Part shown: piece by piece, positions 1 through 9,218 of the stretch
How positions within the stretch are numbered: position 1 is the first letter of the stretch
Layout of the letters: each line of letters starts with the position of its first letter
NCBI GenBank assembly: GCA_013347225.1
Contig: CP054595.1
Coordinates: 3,592,415-3,656,414 of the forward strand
Reading direction: 5' to 3'
DNA length: 64,000 nucleotides
Source: Candidatus Accumulibacter similis
GTDB lineage: Bacteria > Pseudomonadota > Gammaproteobacteria > Burkholderiales > Rhodocyclaceae
Notes under the pieces: model-generated
Databases searched by the model: none
The model's input: the letters and a program-made list of their open reading frames with translations, nothing else
What the model was told of the DNA's origin: nothing
Position numbers and translations under genes: made by a program

Positions 1-61
1 CCGCGGCTGCCGGGATGATGCCGCATCCGCGAAACACTGCCACGATTTTCCTCTTGCCAGC

Positions 62-1609
62 ATGATCGACCCGAAGAATCCCCTCGAAGTGGCCCGTGAG
101 ACGTTCCGACTGCTGTCTCTGCGCAAGCTGCTGCCGACGCCGGCAAACTACCAGGCCTACTACAACGAGGTCGCCAAACTGCCCAACGTCGCCGGTTTCC
201 CCGAGGCACCGCTGCGTCAGCTCGTGGCCGCACTGGGCAGGCTGAGCCTCGAGGCGGGCGAACAGCACCTTTCGGCACTCGAGACGGCGATCGGCAGGCG
301 CAGCTGGCAAGGCGTTCAGGAGGCGCTGGTGGCGTTCACGACCCGGAACAAGCCCACCGTCGCGCCCGCCGACCAGGGCGAGGCACCGCCCGCCAACGGC
401 GACAGCGCGCCTGCCTTGCGCACGAGCCTGCTGCCGCCACTGGTGCGCCTGGTCGAAAGCCTGTTGCCGAGCCTCTGTCACGACGACGACTCCCTTCTGG
501 CACAGGGACGACAGCTGCTGCAGACTCTCGAGGCCCAGGCAGGGGACTGCCATGGACTCCTGCCCCGACTGTCGGCCTTCAGCCAGCGCATCTCGCTGAT
601 CGCCGAGGAACAGGGCGAAGTCCGGCTGACCCTGCTCAAGCTGCTGCAACTGATCGTCGACAACATTGCTGTGCTCAGCGTGGATGAGCGAAGTGTACAG
701 GGCCAGATCGATACCCTTGCCAGAGCGGTGCTGCCGCCGCTGACACTGCGCCGCCTCGACGACGTCGAGCGCCGCCTGCAGGATGTCATCGGCCGCCAGC
801 GCGCAGCCAAGGAGCGCACGCTGGCGGCGCAGGAGGCGATGCGTGCGATGTTGGCCGCCTTCATCGACCAGCTCGCGACGATGAACCAGTCGAGCACGGA
901 CTTCCAGAACAACCTCGAGGAAAGCGCGCTGCAGATCGCCGACGTGCAAACGATCGAGGACCTGACCCCGCTGCTGCGACGCGTGCTCAACGCTACCCGC
1001 TCGATGGCGACGGAAACCGCTGCCGTGCGCGATCAGTTGGGCAGGCTGCAGACAAGGGTCGTCGATACCAACACGGAACTCGCCCGGCTGCAAGAGGAGT
1101 TGCAGCAAGCGAGCGCCTCGGCGCGCCATGACCCGCTGACCGACGTGCTCAACCGCCGCGGGCTCGACGAGGCTCTGGCGCGCGAGATTGCCGGCATGCG
1201 TCGCAAGACGGAGCAGCCGCTGTCGCTGTCGCTGCTCGACGTCGACAACTTCAAGCAGATCAACGACCGCCTTGGCCACGCGACGGGCGATGACGCACTC
1301 ATCCACTTGGTGCAGGTCGTTCGCCAGTACATGCGGCCGGTCGACACCCTGGCACGTTATGGTGGCGAGGAGTTCGTGATCCTGATGCCGGACACCCGCC
1401 TCGAAGACGGCATGACGGCCATGCGCCGCCTGCAGCGGGAACTGACGCGGAACTTCTTCCTCTCCCGCAACGAGAAGATCCTGATCACCTTCAGCGCCGG
1501 CGTCGCCGAACTGCACCCCGAGGAGTCGGGCGAAGACGCGATCCGGCGGGCAGACCAGGCCATGTACCTCGCCAAGCGCGCCGGCAAGAACCGCGTCATG
1601 GGCGCCTGA
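62..1609 (+). CDS. Diguanylate cyclase (GGDEF) with long N-terminal helical region
   Basis: This 515-residue protein probably makes cyclic di-GMP from two GTP. The C-terminal third is a GGDEF domain: the signature GGEEF sits at residues 434-438. An RxxD inhibitory site (RPVD) lies five residues before it, so product inhibition is expected. The N-terminal ~330 residues show no domain I recognise. They are mostly helical, and a Glu/Gln/Ala-rich coiled coil (about residues 300-355) leads into the cyclase domain, a common way to couple dimerisation to activity. No transmembrane segment or signal peptide is seen, so it is likely cytoplasmic. It converges on the histidine kinase gene. The input signal is unknown. 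Confidence 0.9.
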   Translation: MIDPKNPLEVARETFRLLSLRKLLPTPANYQAYYNEVAKLPNVAGFPEAPLRQLVAALGRLSLEAGEQHLSALETAIGRRSWQGVQEALVAFTTRNKPTVAPADQGEAPPANGDSAPALRTSLLPPLVRLVESLLPSLCHDDDSLLAQGRQLLQTLEAQAGDCHGLLPRLSAFSQRISLIAEEQGEVRLTLLKLLQLIVDNIAVLSVDERSVQGQIDTLARAVLPPLTLRRLDDVERRLQDVIGRQRAAKERTLAAQEAMRAMLAAFIDQLATMNQSSTDFQNNLEESALQIADVQTIEDLTPLLRRVLNATRSMATETAAVRDQLGRLQTRVVDTNTELARLQEELQQASASARHDPLTDVLNRRGLDEALAREIAGMRRKTEQPLSLSLLDVDNFKQINDRLGHATGDDALIHLVQVVRQYMRPVDTLARYGGEEFVILMPDTRLEDGMTAMRRLQRELTRNFFLSRNEKILITFSAGVAELHPEESGEDAIRRADQAMYLAKRAGKNRVMGA

Positions 1610-1677
1610 AAGGTTGCCAGCAGACCGCAACGACACCGATCAGCCCTACCGTGCGTGGCGACGCCGCATCCGGGTAC

Positions 1678-3090
1678 TCAGGACATCGCCTGCGTCAGTG
1701 GCAGGCTCAGGATGAACAGCGCCCCCCCCTGCGGACGGTTGCGGGCCTCCAGACGCCCGCCATGTCGCTCGACGATGCCGTAGCTGATGGACAGGCCGAG
1801 CCCGGTCCCCTGCCCCACCGGCTTGGTGGTGAAGAAGGGATCGAACAGTCGCGACAGGTTGGCCGGCTCGATTCCGGAACCATTGTCGGCGAGGTACAGC
1901 CTGATGGTGCCTTCGCTGATCGAGGCCGAAACCTCGAGCAGTGGTGCGGGGCAACTGGACGTGGCATCACGGGCGTTGAGGACGAGGTTCATCAGCACCT
2001 GCTGCATCTGCCCCGATGACCCCGTGACCGGCAGCTCGGCCGGCAGATCGACCCTCACCTGAAAGCTCGACGGTCCCGCGCGTGTCACCCAACGAATCGC
2101 CCGCGCGACGACATCGGTGAGATTGAACGGCTCGTCGACACTGCGGTCGATGGCCGAGAAGCGCTTGAGCCCGTCGACGATGTCGCGCGTTCGCTCGCCA
2201 CCCTCGGTCATGCCGTCTAGCAATGGTTCGAGGTCGGCCATGATGCGGTCGATGCGCAGATCCTGCCGCAATCGTTCGAGTTCGGGCGAGCGCTGGCAGT
2301 TGTCCGCGTGGACCGCATCGATATAGGTCTGCAGGCGAGCAGCGTAGCGCCGAAAAGCCAGCACGTTGCCGAGAACGAAGCTGATCGGATTGTTGAGCTC
2401 ATGCGCCACCCCGGCCACCAGGCGGCCGAGCGAGGCCATCTTCTCGGCCTGCACCAGCTGTTGTTGCGTCCGCTTGAGATCCTCGTGTGCCTGCCGCAGG
2501 GCGTGGTAGGCCCGCCGCAGTTCGCCGACCGGGCGACCGGTGACGACCATGCCGACCAGCTTGCCCGTCCCCGAAAGCCGTGGCGTGCAGTTCAGCGAAA
2601 CCGGTAATGGACTGCCGTCACGACCGCTGATCAGCAGTTCGCAATCCTGCACCGCAGCCGGGCTGGCCGCGGAGAAGAAATCGCGCGCGCGCTGCCGCGA
2701 ACCTTCGTCGGCAAACAGGTCGGCGAAGGCTCGCCCACGCAACTGGCTCTCGTCCTGGCCGATGCAGCGTCGCAACGAGTCGTTGACCTCCTGGATCGTA
2801 CCGTGCCGGTTGCAGACGATGAGGATGTCCGACATCGACGCGAGCACGCTCTCGATGAACTGCTGCGAGTCCTCCAGGGCAGCGTTCTTCTGCTCGAGTA
2901 CCACCTCGTATTGCAGAAGGTCGCTGTAAACCTCGTCCATCTTGCGGATCACCTCGACCCACACCGCTTCGCCCACCTCGTCGAGACTTGACGGCGTGTC
3001 GGCGAGCGGCTCCGGACCGCGCAACGGAGGTCGCCGACGCACGGTCCGCGGGTCAGTGCCCGCCATCGGACGATTGGCAGCGGCACCCAT
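1678..3090 (-). CDS. hoxJ: HoxJ/HupT-like PAS sensor histidine kinase, hydrogenase regulator
   Basis: This soluble sensor kinase has a short N-terminal helix, a PAS domain (about residues 60-180) and a HisKA/HATPase core. Residues are counted from the alternative ATG at 3066. The phospho-acceptor His is near residue 222 in VAHELNNP. The ATP-binding boxes DNGSGIEP and GTGLGLSIS follow. The sequence around the PAS start (QQFIESVLASMSDILIVC) resembles HupT/HoxJ, which act with the H2-sensing hydrogenase and an NtrC-type regulator to control uptake hydrogenase genes. It is divergent from the hyb operon, which supports that role. The open frame extends to 3774 upstream, but that part is low-complexity and reads like non-coding sequence, so I start at 3090. 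Neither the partner regulator (HoxA/HupR) nor a regulatory hydrogenase is in the window. Confidence 0.72.
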   Translation of the reverse strand: MGAAANRPMAGTDPRTVRRRPPLRGPEPLADTPSSLDEVGEAVWVEVIRKMDEVYSDLLQYEVVLEQKNAALEDSQQFIESVLASMSDILIVCNRHGTIQEVNDSLRRCIGQDESQLRGRAFADLFADEGSRQRARDFFSAASPAAVQDCELLISGRDGSPLPVSLNCTPRLSGTGKLVGMVVTGRPVGELRRAYHALRQAHEDLKRTQQQLVQAEKMASLGRLVAGVAHELNNPISFVLGNVLAFRRYAARLQTYIDAVHADNCQRSPELERLRQDLRIDRIMADLEPLLDGMTEGGERTRDIVDGLKRFSAIDRSVDEPFNLTDVVARAIRWVTRAGPSSFQVRVDLPAELPVTGSSGQMQQVLMNLVLNARDATSSCPAPLLEVSASISEGTIRLYLADNGSGIEPANLSRLFDPFFTTKPVGQGTGLGLSISYGIVERHGGRLEARNRPQGGALFILSLPLTQAMS

Positions 3091-3362
3091 AACGGCGGGC
3101 CAGTTCCCGGCCCGCTGGCCCGCGGCTGTGGCCATCCAGCCTGACGGGTCGAGCCGGCAACGGCGAAGCGTCGCGGTAGCTGATTGGGCGGGGAATGCAG
3201 CGCATGCAGCGATCGTAGAGCCAATCGGCGATGACCGCAACGGCCACGTGCCGGCGCCCCAGGCCGGCACTGGGCGGTCGCCCGCCGACACAGCCAGTGG
3301 CGTGGCTCGCCAGCGCCTGCCGCCGTAGCGAGGTGGAAAGAAGCTGTCCAGTTCAGCGACAA

Positions 3363-3379
3363 CTGGCAAGCAAACTGCC
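3363..3379 (+). promoter_or_regulatory. Candidate sigma-54 (-24/-12) promoter for the hyb operon
   Basis: The stretch reads CTGGCAAGCAAACTGCC: a -24 TGGCA box, a GG-to-GC spacing of exactly 10 bases and a -12 CTGC box. That is the spacing required for RpoN. Transcription would start near 3390, about 155 bases before hybO. Hydrogenase operons controlled by HoxA/HupR are classically sigma-54 dependent, and a HoxJ/HupT-like kinase is encoded divergently. This is a sequence match only. Confidence 0.45.
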
Positions 3380-3435
3380 GCACGTGGAGGTCCGCTGCAG
3401 CGGCTGGTGCACTGTTTTCGTTGATCTTTTTGCCT

Positions 3436-3452
3436 CTGGCATGGTTTTTGTG
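3436..3452 (+). promoter_or_regulatory. Second, weaker sigma-54-like element upstream of hybO
   Basis: CTGGCATGGTTTTTGTG has a good -24 half and a T-rich spacer, but carries GT instead of GC at -12. It lies closer to hybO (start 3545) than the better match at 3363. It could be the functional promoter with a relaxed -12 box, or a chance match. The rest of the 3091-3544 divergent intergenic region shows no gene that I can support. Confidence 0.25.
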
Positions 3453-3544
3453 TGCACTTTCTTCGGGAGAGGCTCCGCAGTTCCGGACACAGCCCGTGCC
3501 AAGCTCCCGACCGACGGTCGGGCGACGAGAGAGGGGACAGGAAG

Positions 3545-4717
3545 ATGGCAAACAGCAGTCTGCTGCAGCTCGAAGGTGACTCGCGCATCGCCGCCGCAAG
3601 CGAACGAATCGGCGTTCGGCGACGCGAGTTCCTGCAGTTCTGTGCCACCGTCGCGGCCAGCCTGGGGCTGCCGCCGGGCGCCGACGCGGCGGTCGCCGAG
3701 GCGGTGGCAAGCAAGAAGCGACCTTCGGTGATCTGGCTGCATTTCCAGGAGTGCACCGGCTGCACCGAGTCCATGCTGCGTGCCGAGCACCCGACGCTGG
3801 AAAGGCTGATTCTCGACGTGATTTCGCTCGACTATCACGAAACGCTGTTTGCCGCTGCCGGACATCAGGCCGAACAGGCGCGCAAGACGGCGATGGCGGC
3901 CAGCAGGGGGGGGTACGTTCTCGTCGTCGAAGGCGCCATACCGACTCGCGACGGCGGCATCTACTGCAAGGTCGGCGGCCAGACGGCGGTCGAGCTGACC
4001 CGCGAGTGTGCGGCCGATGCGGCGGCGGTGATCGCCATCGGCTCCTGCGCAAGCTGGGGCGGCATGCCGGCGACCGATCCCAACCCGACCGGTGCGTCGG
4101 GCGTCGCCGCCGTCCTCGGCAAACCTGTCGTGACGATTCCCGGTTGCCCGCCGAACCCCTACAATTTCCTGTCCACGGTCGTCCATTTCCTGGCTTTTGG
4201 CAGCCTGCCCCCGGTCGACGATCTGGGCCGGCCGAAGTTTGCCTACTCACGGCTGATTCACGAAAGCTGCGAGCGGCGCGCCCATTTCGACGCTGGCCGC
4301 TTCGCCATCGAGTTCGGCGACGAGGGCCATCGCAAGGGCTACTGCCTTTACAAGCTTGGCTGCAAGGGTCCGGAGACCTACGCCAACTGTCCGAGCATCC
4401 TGTTCGGCGACGCTGGTGCCGGCACTTGGCCGGTCGGCTGCGGTTGCCCGTGCTTCGGCTGCAGCGAGCAGGGTGTCGGCTTCAGCAAACCGCTGCACAT
4501 GCTGGCCAAGGTGACGAACGTCGAACCCCCGCAACAGTACCCGCGCATCGTCGAGGAAAAAGGCATGGGCGCGACGCTCGGTTCGGCGTCCATCCTAGCC
4601 GCCGTCGCCGGTGCGGCCGCCGGCGGTGCGGCGATGGTGGCACGCAACCTCGGCCTGTCACACAAGGCGGAGGAAGCCGAACGCGCCAAGGCTGCCAGCA
4701 GCAGGACGGAGGACTGA
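3545..4717 (+). CDS. hybO: Uptake [NiFe] hydrogenase small subunit (HybO type)
   Basis: The electron-transferring subunit carries three FeS clusters and passes electrons from H2 oxidised in HybC to the membrane partners. A twin-arginine signal, RRREFLQF, occupies residues 25-32, so the folded heterodimer is exported by Tat. The proximal cluster motif ECTGCTE is at the start of the mature protein. The Cys-rich distal and medial cluster ligands lie in the CLYKLGCKGPETYANCPS and GCGCPCFGCSE regions. A C-terminal Ala/Gly-rich hydrophobic segment (about residues 340-365) anchors it in the membrane. I chose the ATG at 3545 because it begins the Tat signal directly; a longer in-frame start at 3452 would add 31 unrelated residues. 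It is first in the operon, with one base separating it from hybA. Confidence 0.95.
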   Translation: MANSSLLQLEGDSRIAAASERIGVRRREFLQFCATVAASLGLPPGADAAVAEAVASKKRPSVIWLHFQECTGCTESMLRAEHPTLERLILDVISLDYHETLFAAAGHQAEQARKTAMAASRGGYVLVVEGAIPTRDGGIYCKVGGQTAVELTRECAADAAAVIAIGSCASWGGMPATDPNPTGASGVAAVLGKPVVTIPGCPPNPYNFLSTVVHFLAFGSLPPVDDLGRPKFAYSRLIHESCERRAHFDAGRFAIEFGDEGHRKGYCLYKLGCKGPETYANCPSILFGDAGAGTWPVGCGCPCFGCSEQGVGFSKPLHMLAKVTNVEPPQQYPRIVEEKGMGATLGSASILAAVAGAAAGGAAMVARNLGLSHKAEEAERAKAASSRTED

Positions 4718-4718
4718 C

Positions 4719-5756
4719 ATGAAGACACAAGCACGCAAGGGGCGAGTCGTGCCGTACGGCCGTCGCCGCTTTCTCAAAGGTTTTCTCGGTACCGCCGGAG
4801 CCGCCGTCGCCGCCGCTGCCGTCAGCAGCCCGGCCGCCGCACGTGACACCTACCGGCGGCCCGCGGAAGCGCTCGGCCTGCTCTACGACGCCACCCTCTG
4901 CATCGGCTGCAAGGCCTGCGTCGCCGCCTGCAAGCGGGCGAACGACAATCCTGCCGAGTTCTCGACCGCCGACAGGCTATGGGACACGCCTCTCGACACC
5001 AGCGGCTACACCTTCAACATCATCAAGATGTACCGCAGCGGAACGATGGCGACGAAGGACGACGAGGAAAATGGCTATGCGTTCATGAAGACCTCATGCA
5101 TGCATTGTGCCGACCCTTCCTGCGTCTCGGCGTGCCCGGTGACGGCAATGACGAAGGACGCGACAACCGGCATCGTCGCCTACGATGCGGAAGCCTGCGT
5201 CGGCTGCCGCTATTGCGTCGTCGCCTGCCCCTTCGGGATTCCGAAGTACCAGTATGACTCGCCGACCGGCAGGATCGGCAAGTGCGAGCTTTGCCGGCAT
5301 CGCTACAAGGATGGTCACTACTCGGCCTGCGCCGAGGTCTGCCCGACCGGCGCGACGCTCTACGGGCGCACCAGCGATCTGCTCGCCGAAGCGAAGCGCC
5401 GCCTCGCACTCACCCCCGGCAGCGTCACCACCTATCCGCGCGGCAACCTCAGCGGCGGGCCGGACCAGAGCTACGAAGGCAGGGTCGGCAAGTACAGGCA
5501 GCACGTGTACGGCGAAACCGAATACGGCGGCACGCAGGTACTGAAGCTCTCGGCGGTCGATTTCGAGAAGGTGGGCATGCCGTACCTGCCGCCGAAGTCC
5601 TCGGCGTCGACCTCGGAAACCATTCAGCACACGCTCTACGGCGGACTGTTGATGCCCTTCGCCGTGCTCGGGGCGATGACCTACGTCGCTAGGCGCAACG
5701 TCCATCACGAGGACGACACGCCGCCGGCGGCCGAGTCCGACCGGGAGGAATCATGA
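4719..5756 (+). CDS. hybA: Hydrogenase-2 ferredoxin-like electron carrier HybA
   Basis: This periplasmic 4x[4Fe-4S] protein relays electrons from HybO to the integral membrane subunit HybB. A Tat signal with RRRFLK at residues 15-20 is followed by an Ala-rich hydrophobic stretch. Four Cys clusters are visible, beginning with CIGCKACVAAC and including CMHCADPSCVSACP, CVGCRYCVVAC and CELCRHR. A single C-terminal membrane span (about residues 305-325) matches the HybA family. The start codon follows the hybO stop after one base, and the 3' end overlaps hybB by ATGA, indicating translational coupling. An upstream in-frame start at 4611 lies inside hybO and is rejected. Confidence 0.94.
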   Translation: MKTQARKGRVVPYGRRRFLKGFLGTAGAAVAAAAVSSPAAARDTYRRPAEALGLLYDATLCIGCKACVAACKRANDNPAEFSTADRLWDTPLDTSGYTFNIIKMYRSGTMATKDDEENGYAFMKTSCMHCADPSCVSACPVTAMTKDATTGIVAYDAEACVGCRYCVVACPFGIPKYQYDSPTGRIGKCELCRHRYKDGHYSACAEVCPTGATLYGRTSDLLAEAKRRLALTPGSVTTYPRGNLSGGPDQSYEGRVGKYRQHVYGETEYGGTQVLKLSAVDFEKVGMPYLPPKSSASTSETIQHTLYGGLLMPFAVLGAMTYVARRNVHHEDDTPPAAESDREES

Positions 5757-6922
5757 GCGCCCAGCATGATGCCCGACCGGCACCGGTCGGCGGCAGCCTG
5801 TTCAACGCCACGACTCTGGTCTGCGGCGTGCTGATGGCGGTCGCGGCGACGATCATCGTCGTCCGCCTGTTCTTTGGCCTGAGTTCGACCACCAACGTCA
5901 ATGATGGCTACTCGTGGGGCATCTGGGTCGTGGTTGACGTCTTCATCGGCTCAGCCCTGGCCTGCGGTGGCTTCTGCATGGCGCTGCTGGTCTATATCTT
6001 CAACAAGGGCAAGTACCACCCGCTGGTGCGGCCGGCTCTGCTCGGCAGCCTCTTCGGCTATACCCTTGCCGGCGCCGCGATCACCTTCGACCTCGGTCGT
6101 TGGTGGAACTTCTGGCACATCTTCTGGCCGGGCTATTTCAACGTGAACTCGGTGATGTTCGAAGTGGCTGCGTGCATCACGCTCTACATCATCGTCATGT
6201 GGATCGAGTTCTCGCCGGTCTTTCTCGAGAAGCTCGGCCTGCAAGACGCGCGCCGCAAGCTTGAAAGGATCCTGTTCTTCTTCATCGCGCTCGGCGTCGT
6301 GCTGCCGATGATGCACCAGGCATCACTGGGGACGATGCTCGTCGTCATGGGCGACCAGGTCCATCCCCTCTGGCAGACGCCGATCCAGCCGCTGCTCTAC
6401 CTGCTGTCGGCGATCATGCTCGGCTATGGGGTGATCCTCTTCGAGTCCTGCGTGGCCGCCTCGGCCTACCGACGCCAGATCGAGCTCAGCCTGCTGAATC
6501 CGTTGGCAAGGGTGATGCTGGGCATCATCGCGGTCTTTCTCCTCGTCCGCTTTGCCGATGTCGCCGTGCGGGGCGCGCTACCCGAAGCCTTCCGGGTCAA
6601 TCATGTTGCCCTGACCTTCTGGGTCGAGAACGCGTGCCTGCTGGCGACCTTCCTGCTGATCGGCACGGTCGAGGCGCGACGGAATCCTGCCCGGCTGTTC
6701 CTCGCCGGCATCACGGTGATGCTGGGCGGCATCCTGCTGCGCCTGAATGGCTTCCTGATCGCCTTCGACACCGGACCGGGCTGGAGTTACTTCCCGTCGG
6801 TCCCCGAACTGCTGGTCACCATCGGCATCTTCGCCGCCGAGGTTTTCGGCTACATTTACATTACCCGCCGCTTCCCCGTCCTGCCGCGTGAACAAGCCTG
6901 CGCCCAGCCGGCGCGCAGCTGA
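5753..6922 (+). CDS. hybB: Integral membrane quinone-linked subunit HybB (NrfD/PsrC family)
   Basis: This polytopic protein of 389 residues has about nine or ten hydrophobic segments spread over its length. It belongs to the NrfD/PsrC-like family that exchanges electrons with the quinone pool. In Hyb-type hydrogenases it works with HybA to reduce menaquinone or ubiquinone with electrons from H2. The sequence after the first span (YSWGIWVVVDVFIGSALACG) is typical of the family. It overlaps hybA by four bases (ATGA) and is followed by hybC after a short gap with a good ribosome binding site (AGGAGA). Confidence 0.93.
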   Translation: MSAQHDARPAPVGGSLFNATTLVCGVLMAVAATIIVVRLFFGLSSTTNVNDGYSWGIWVVVDVFIGSALACGGFCMALLVYIFNKGKYHPLVRPALLGSLFGYTLAGAAITFDLGRWWNFWHIFWPGYFNVNSVMFEVAACITLYIIVMWIEFSPVFLEKLGLQDARRKLERILFFFIALGVVLPMMHQASLGTMLVVMGDQVHPLWQTPIQPLLYLLSAIMLGYGVILFESCVAASAYRRQIELSLLNPLARVMLGIIAVFLLVRFADVAVRGALPEAFRVNHVALTFWVENACLLATFLLIGTVEARRNPARLFLAGITVMLGGILLRLNGFLIAFDTGPGWSYFPSVPELLVTIGIFAAEVFGYIYITRRFPVLPREQACAQPARS

Positions 6923-6945
6923 CGCTGCTTTCAGGAGAGAACGAG

Positions 6946-8649
6946 ATGTCGCAAAGAGTCACGATTGATCCGGTCACGCGAATCGAGGGCCATCTGCGCG
7001 TTGATGTCGAAGTCGATGGCGGCAAGGTGAAGAAGGCCTGGGCTTCGGGACAGATGTGGCGCGGCGTCGAGAACATCCTGATCGGGCGCGATCCGCGGGA
7101 CGCCTGGGCGATCACGCAGCGCATCTGCGGTGTGTGTACGACGGTGCATGCACTCGCCTCGGTGCGTTCGGTCGAGAATGCCCTGCGACTCGAACTGCCG
7201 GTCAACGCCCAGTACATCCGCAACATGATCATCCTGGCGCACGCGGTGCATGACCACATCGTTCATTTCTACCATCTCTCGGCGCTCGACTGGGTGGATG
7301 TCACGAGTGCACTGAAAGCGGACCCGGCGAAGGCTGCCAGCCTCGCCGAGAGTCTCTCCTCCTGGTCCGGCAACGGCAAGGCCGAGTTCGGCAAGGTGAA
7401 GGAGCGCCTCTCGGGTTTCATCGGCACCGGTCAGCTGGGCATCTTCACCAACGGCTACTGGGGCCACCCGGCGATGAAGCTGCCGCCGGAGATCAACCTG
7501 ATCGCCGTCGCCCACTATCTGCAGGCACTCGAGGTACAGCGCCACGCGAACAAGGTGGTCAGTATCCTCGGCGGCAAGACCCCGCACATCCAGAACGTCG
7601 TCGTCGGTGGCGTGGCCAACGCACTGGCGGTCGACTCGCAGGCGGTGCTCACGGTCGAGCGCCTGCTGGCGGTCAAGGACTGGATCGACCAGCTCGCCGA
7701 TTTCGTCAAGAACGTCTACCTCATCGACGTGGCGGTGGTCGGTGGCTCCTATCCCGAATGGACACGGATCGGCCGCGGGATCGTCGATTACATCTCGGTA
7801 CCGGACATTCCACTCGACGGCAGGAACACGGAGTTTGCCCTGCCCGGCGGCCATATCGCCGGCGGCGACCTGGCGAGCTTCAAGCAGATCAAGACTCACG
7901 ACGACGCGTACTTCAAGGACGGAGTCAGTGAATCGGTCAAGCATTCATGGTATGAAGGCGGCAAGGGTCCGCTGCATCCGTACAAGGGGGAAACACGACC
8001 GCAGTACACCGACTTCCAGGATGACGGGAAGTACTCGTGGCTGAAATCGCCAACCTTCTACGAGAAGCCGATGCAGGTCGGCCCGCTCCCACGGGTGCTG
8101 GCCATGGTCGCTGCCGGACACCAGCCGACGATCGACTACGCAACGCACGCGCTCGAACTGGTGTCGACCGTGGCGCAGACCAAGGTCGGCATCGACGCGC
8201 TGCATTCGACGATCGGGCGCCATGCCGCGCGTGCCGTCGCCTGCGCGGTCGAGGTCGACGAACTCGCACGGCAATGGGATCTGCTTCTGGCGAGCATGGC
8301 CAGGGGCGATCTGCGGACCTTCAACAAACCGGTGTTCCCGAAAGGCGAGATCACCGGGGTCGGCATCCACGAAGCGCCACGCGGGGTCCTCTCGCACTGG
8401 ATCGTGATCCAGGACGGAACGATCAGGAACTACCAGTGTGTCGTGCCGACGACCTGGAATGCTGCACCGCGCAACGAGAAGGACGAGCCCGGCGCCTACG
8501 AGGCCTGCCTGGCCGGAACACCGGTGGCGATTCCGGACCAGCCGCTCGAGGTCCTGCGGACGGTGCATTCCTTCGATCCCTGTCTGGCCTGCGCGGTACA
8601 TGTCGTGGATCAGGAGCGGCAGCCGGTGGTCCGGGTCAGGGCGGCCTGA
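6946..8649 (+). CDS. hybC: Uptake [NiFe] hydrogenase large subunit (HybC type)
   Basis: This is the catalytic subunit, which splits H2 at the NiFe(CN)2CO centre. The two Cys pairs that hold the metals are present: RICGVC at residues 59-64 and DPCLACAVH near the C-terminus (from residue 544). The chain continues 15 residues after the His at 552. This is the C-terminal peptide that the maturation protease removes after nickel insertion, and its presence matches the protease gene directly downstream. It has no signal peptide of its own and is exported with HybO. At 567 residues it has the normal length. Confidence 0.96.
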   Translation: MSQRVTIDPVTRIEGHLRVDVEVDGGKVKKAWASGQMWRGVENILIGRDPRDAWAITQRICGVCTTVHALASVRSVENALRLELPVNAQYIRNMIILAHAVHDHIVHFYHLSALDWVDVTSALKADPAKAASLAESLSSWSGNGKAEFGKVKERLSGFIGTGQLGIFTNGYWGHPAMKLPPEINLIAVAHYLQALEVQRHANKVVSILGGKTPHIQNVVVGGVANALAVDSQAVLTVERLLAVKDWIDQLADFVKNVYLIDVAVVGGSYPEWTRIGRGIVDYISVPDIPLDGRNTEFALPGGHIAGGDLASFKQIKTHDDAYFKDGVSESVKHSWYEGGKGPLHPYKGETRPQYTDFQDDGKYSWLKSPTFYEKPMQVGPLPRVLAMVAAGHQPTIDYATHALELVSTVAQTKVGIDALHSTIGRHAARAVACAVEVDELARQWDLLLASMARGDLRTFNKPVFPKGEITGVGIHEAPRGVLSHWIVIQDGTIRNYQCVVPTTWNAAPRNEKDEPGAYEACLAGTPVAIPDQPLEVLRTVHSFDPCLACAVHVVDQERQPVVRVRAA

Positions 8650-8725
8650 TGCGGCCGCTGGCCGGGCTGCCGCCGGGTGCCACCGCGCCCGGCCGGCCCT
8701 GATGGTCGGTGCCGCGGCAGCGGGC

Positions 8726-9217
8726 ATGCGCGTCGTCGTCCTCGGGGTCGGCAACATTCTCCTGAGCGATGAAGGACTTGGCGTCCGCGCAGTCGAACGT
8801 CTAGCGCGTGCCTATTCCTTGCCAGCGGAGATCGCAGTGATCGATGGCGGCACATCCGGAATGGAACTGCTCGCGGATCTCGAAGGGATCGACGCATTAA
8901 TCATGGTCGACGCCATCCGCGCCGGAGCGCCGGCGGCGACGCCGATCCGGCTGGCCGGCGAGGCGCTGCCGGTGTTCTTCCGCACCAAGCTGTCACCACA
9001 CCAGGTGGGCCTGTGCGACGTCCTGGCCAGCCTCGAACTGCTCGGCAGGTTGCCTCGCCACATCAGCATCCTGGGCCTGCAGCCGCAATCGCTGGCCTTG
9101 GGGATGGAACTGAGCCGCGAAGTGGAGGATGGCATGCCCGCGCTCCTCGGCATGATCGTATCCGAACTGGCGTTGCTCGGGCTGGCGGCGACCCCGACCG
9201 GCAGCGGAGGAATCTGA
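8726..9217 (+). CDS. hybD: Hydrogenase maturation endopeptidase (HybD/HyaD family)
   Basis: This nickel-dependent protease trims the C-terminal peptide of the large subunit after metal insertion. The N-terminus VVVLGVGNILLSDEGLGV carries the family signature with the first metal-binding acidic residue (Asp/Glu after the LLSD stretch). Asp in IMVDAI and His in the LSPHQVGL segment are the other metal ligands. I prefer the ATG at 8726, which gives 163 residues, the usual length. An ATG at 8702 would add eight residues. It sits 76 bases after hybC and is separated from the hypC-like gene by one base. Confidence 0.9.
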   Translation: MRVVVLGVGNILLSDEGLGVRAVERLARAYSLPAEIAVIDGGTSGMELLADLEGIDALIMVDAIRAGAPAATPIRLAGEALPVFFRTKLSPHQVGLCDVLASLELLGRLPRHISILGLQPQSLALGMELSREVEDGMPALLGMIVSELALLGLAATPTGSGGI

Positions 9218-9218
9218 G

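Noticed and set aside
3091..3774. Upstream extension of the histidine kinase frame across the hyb promoter region
   Set aside because: The extra 228 residues have no domain, run antisense to hybO's 5' end and cover the sigma-54 candidates.
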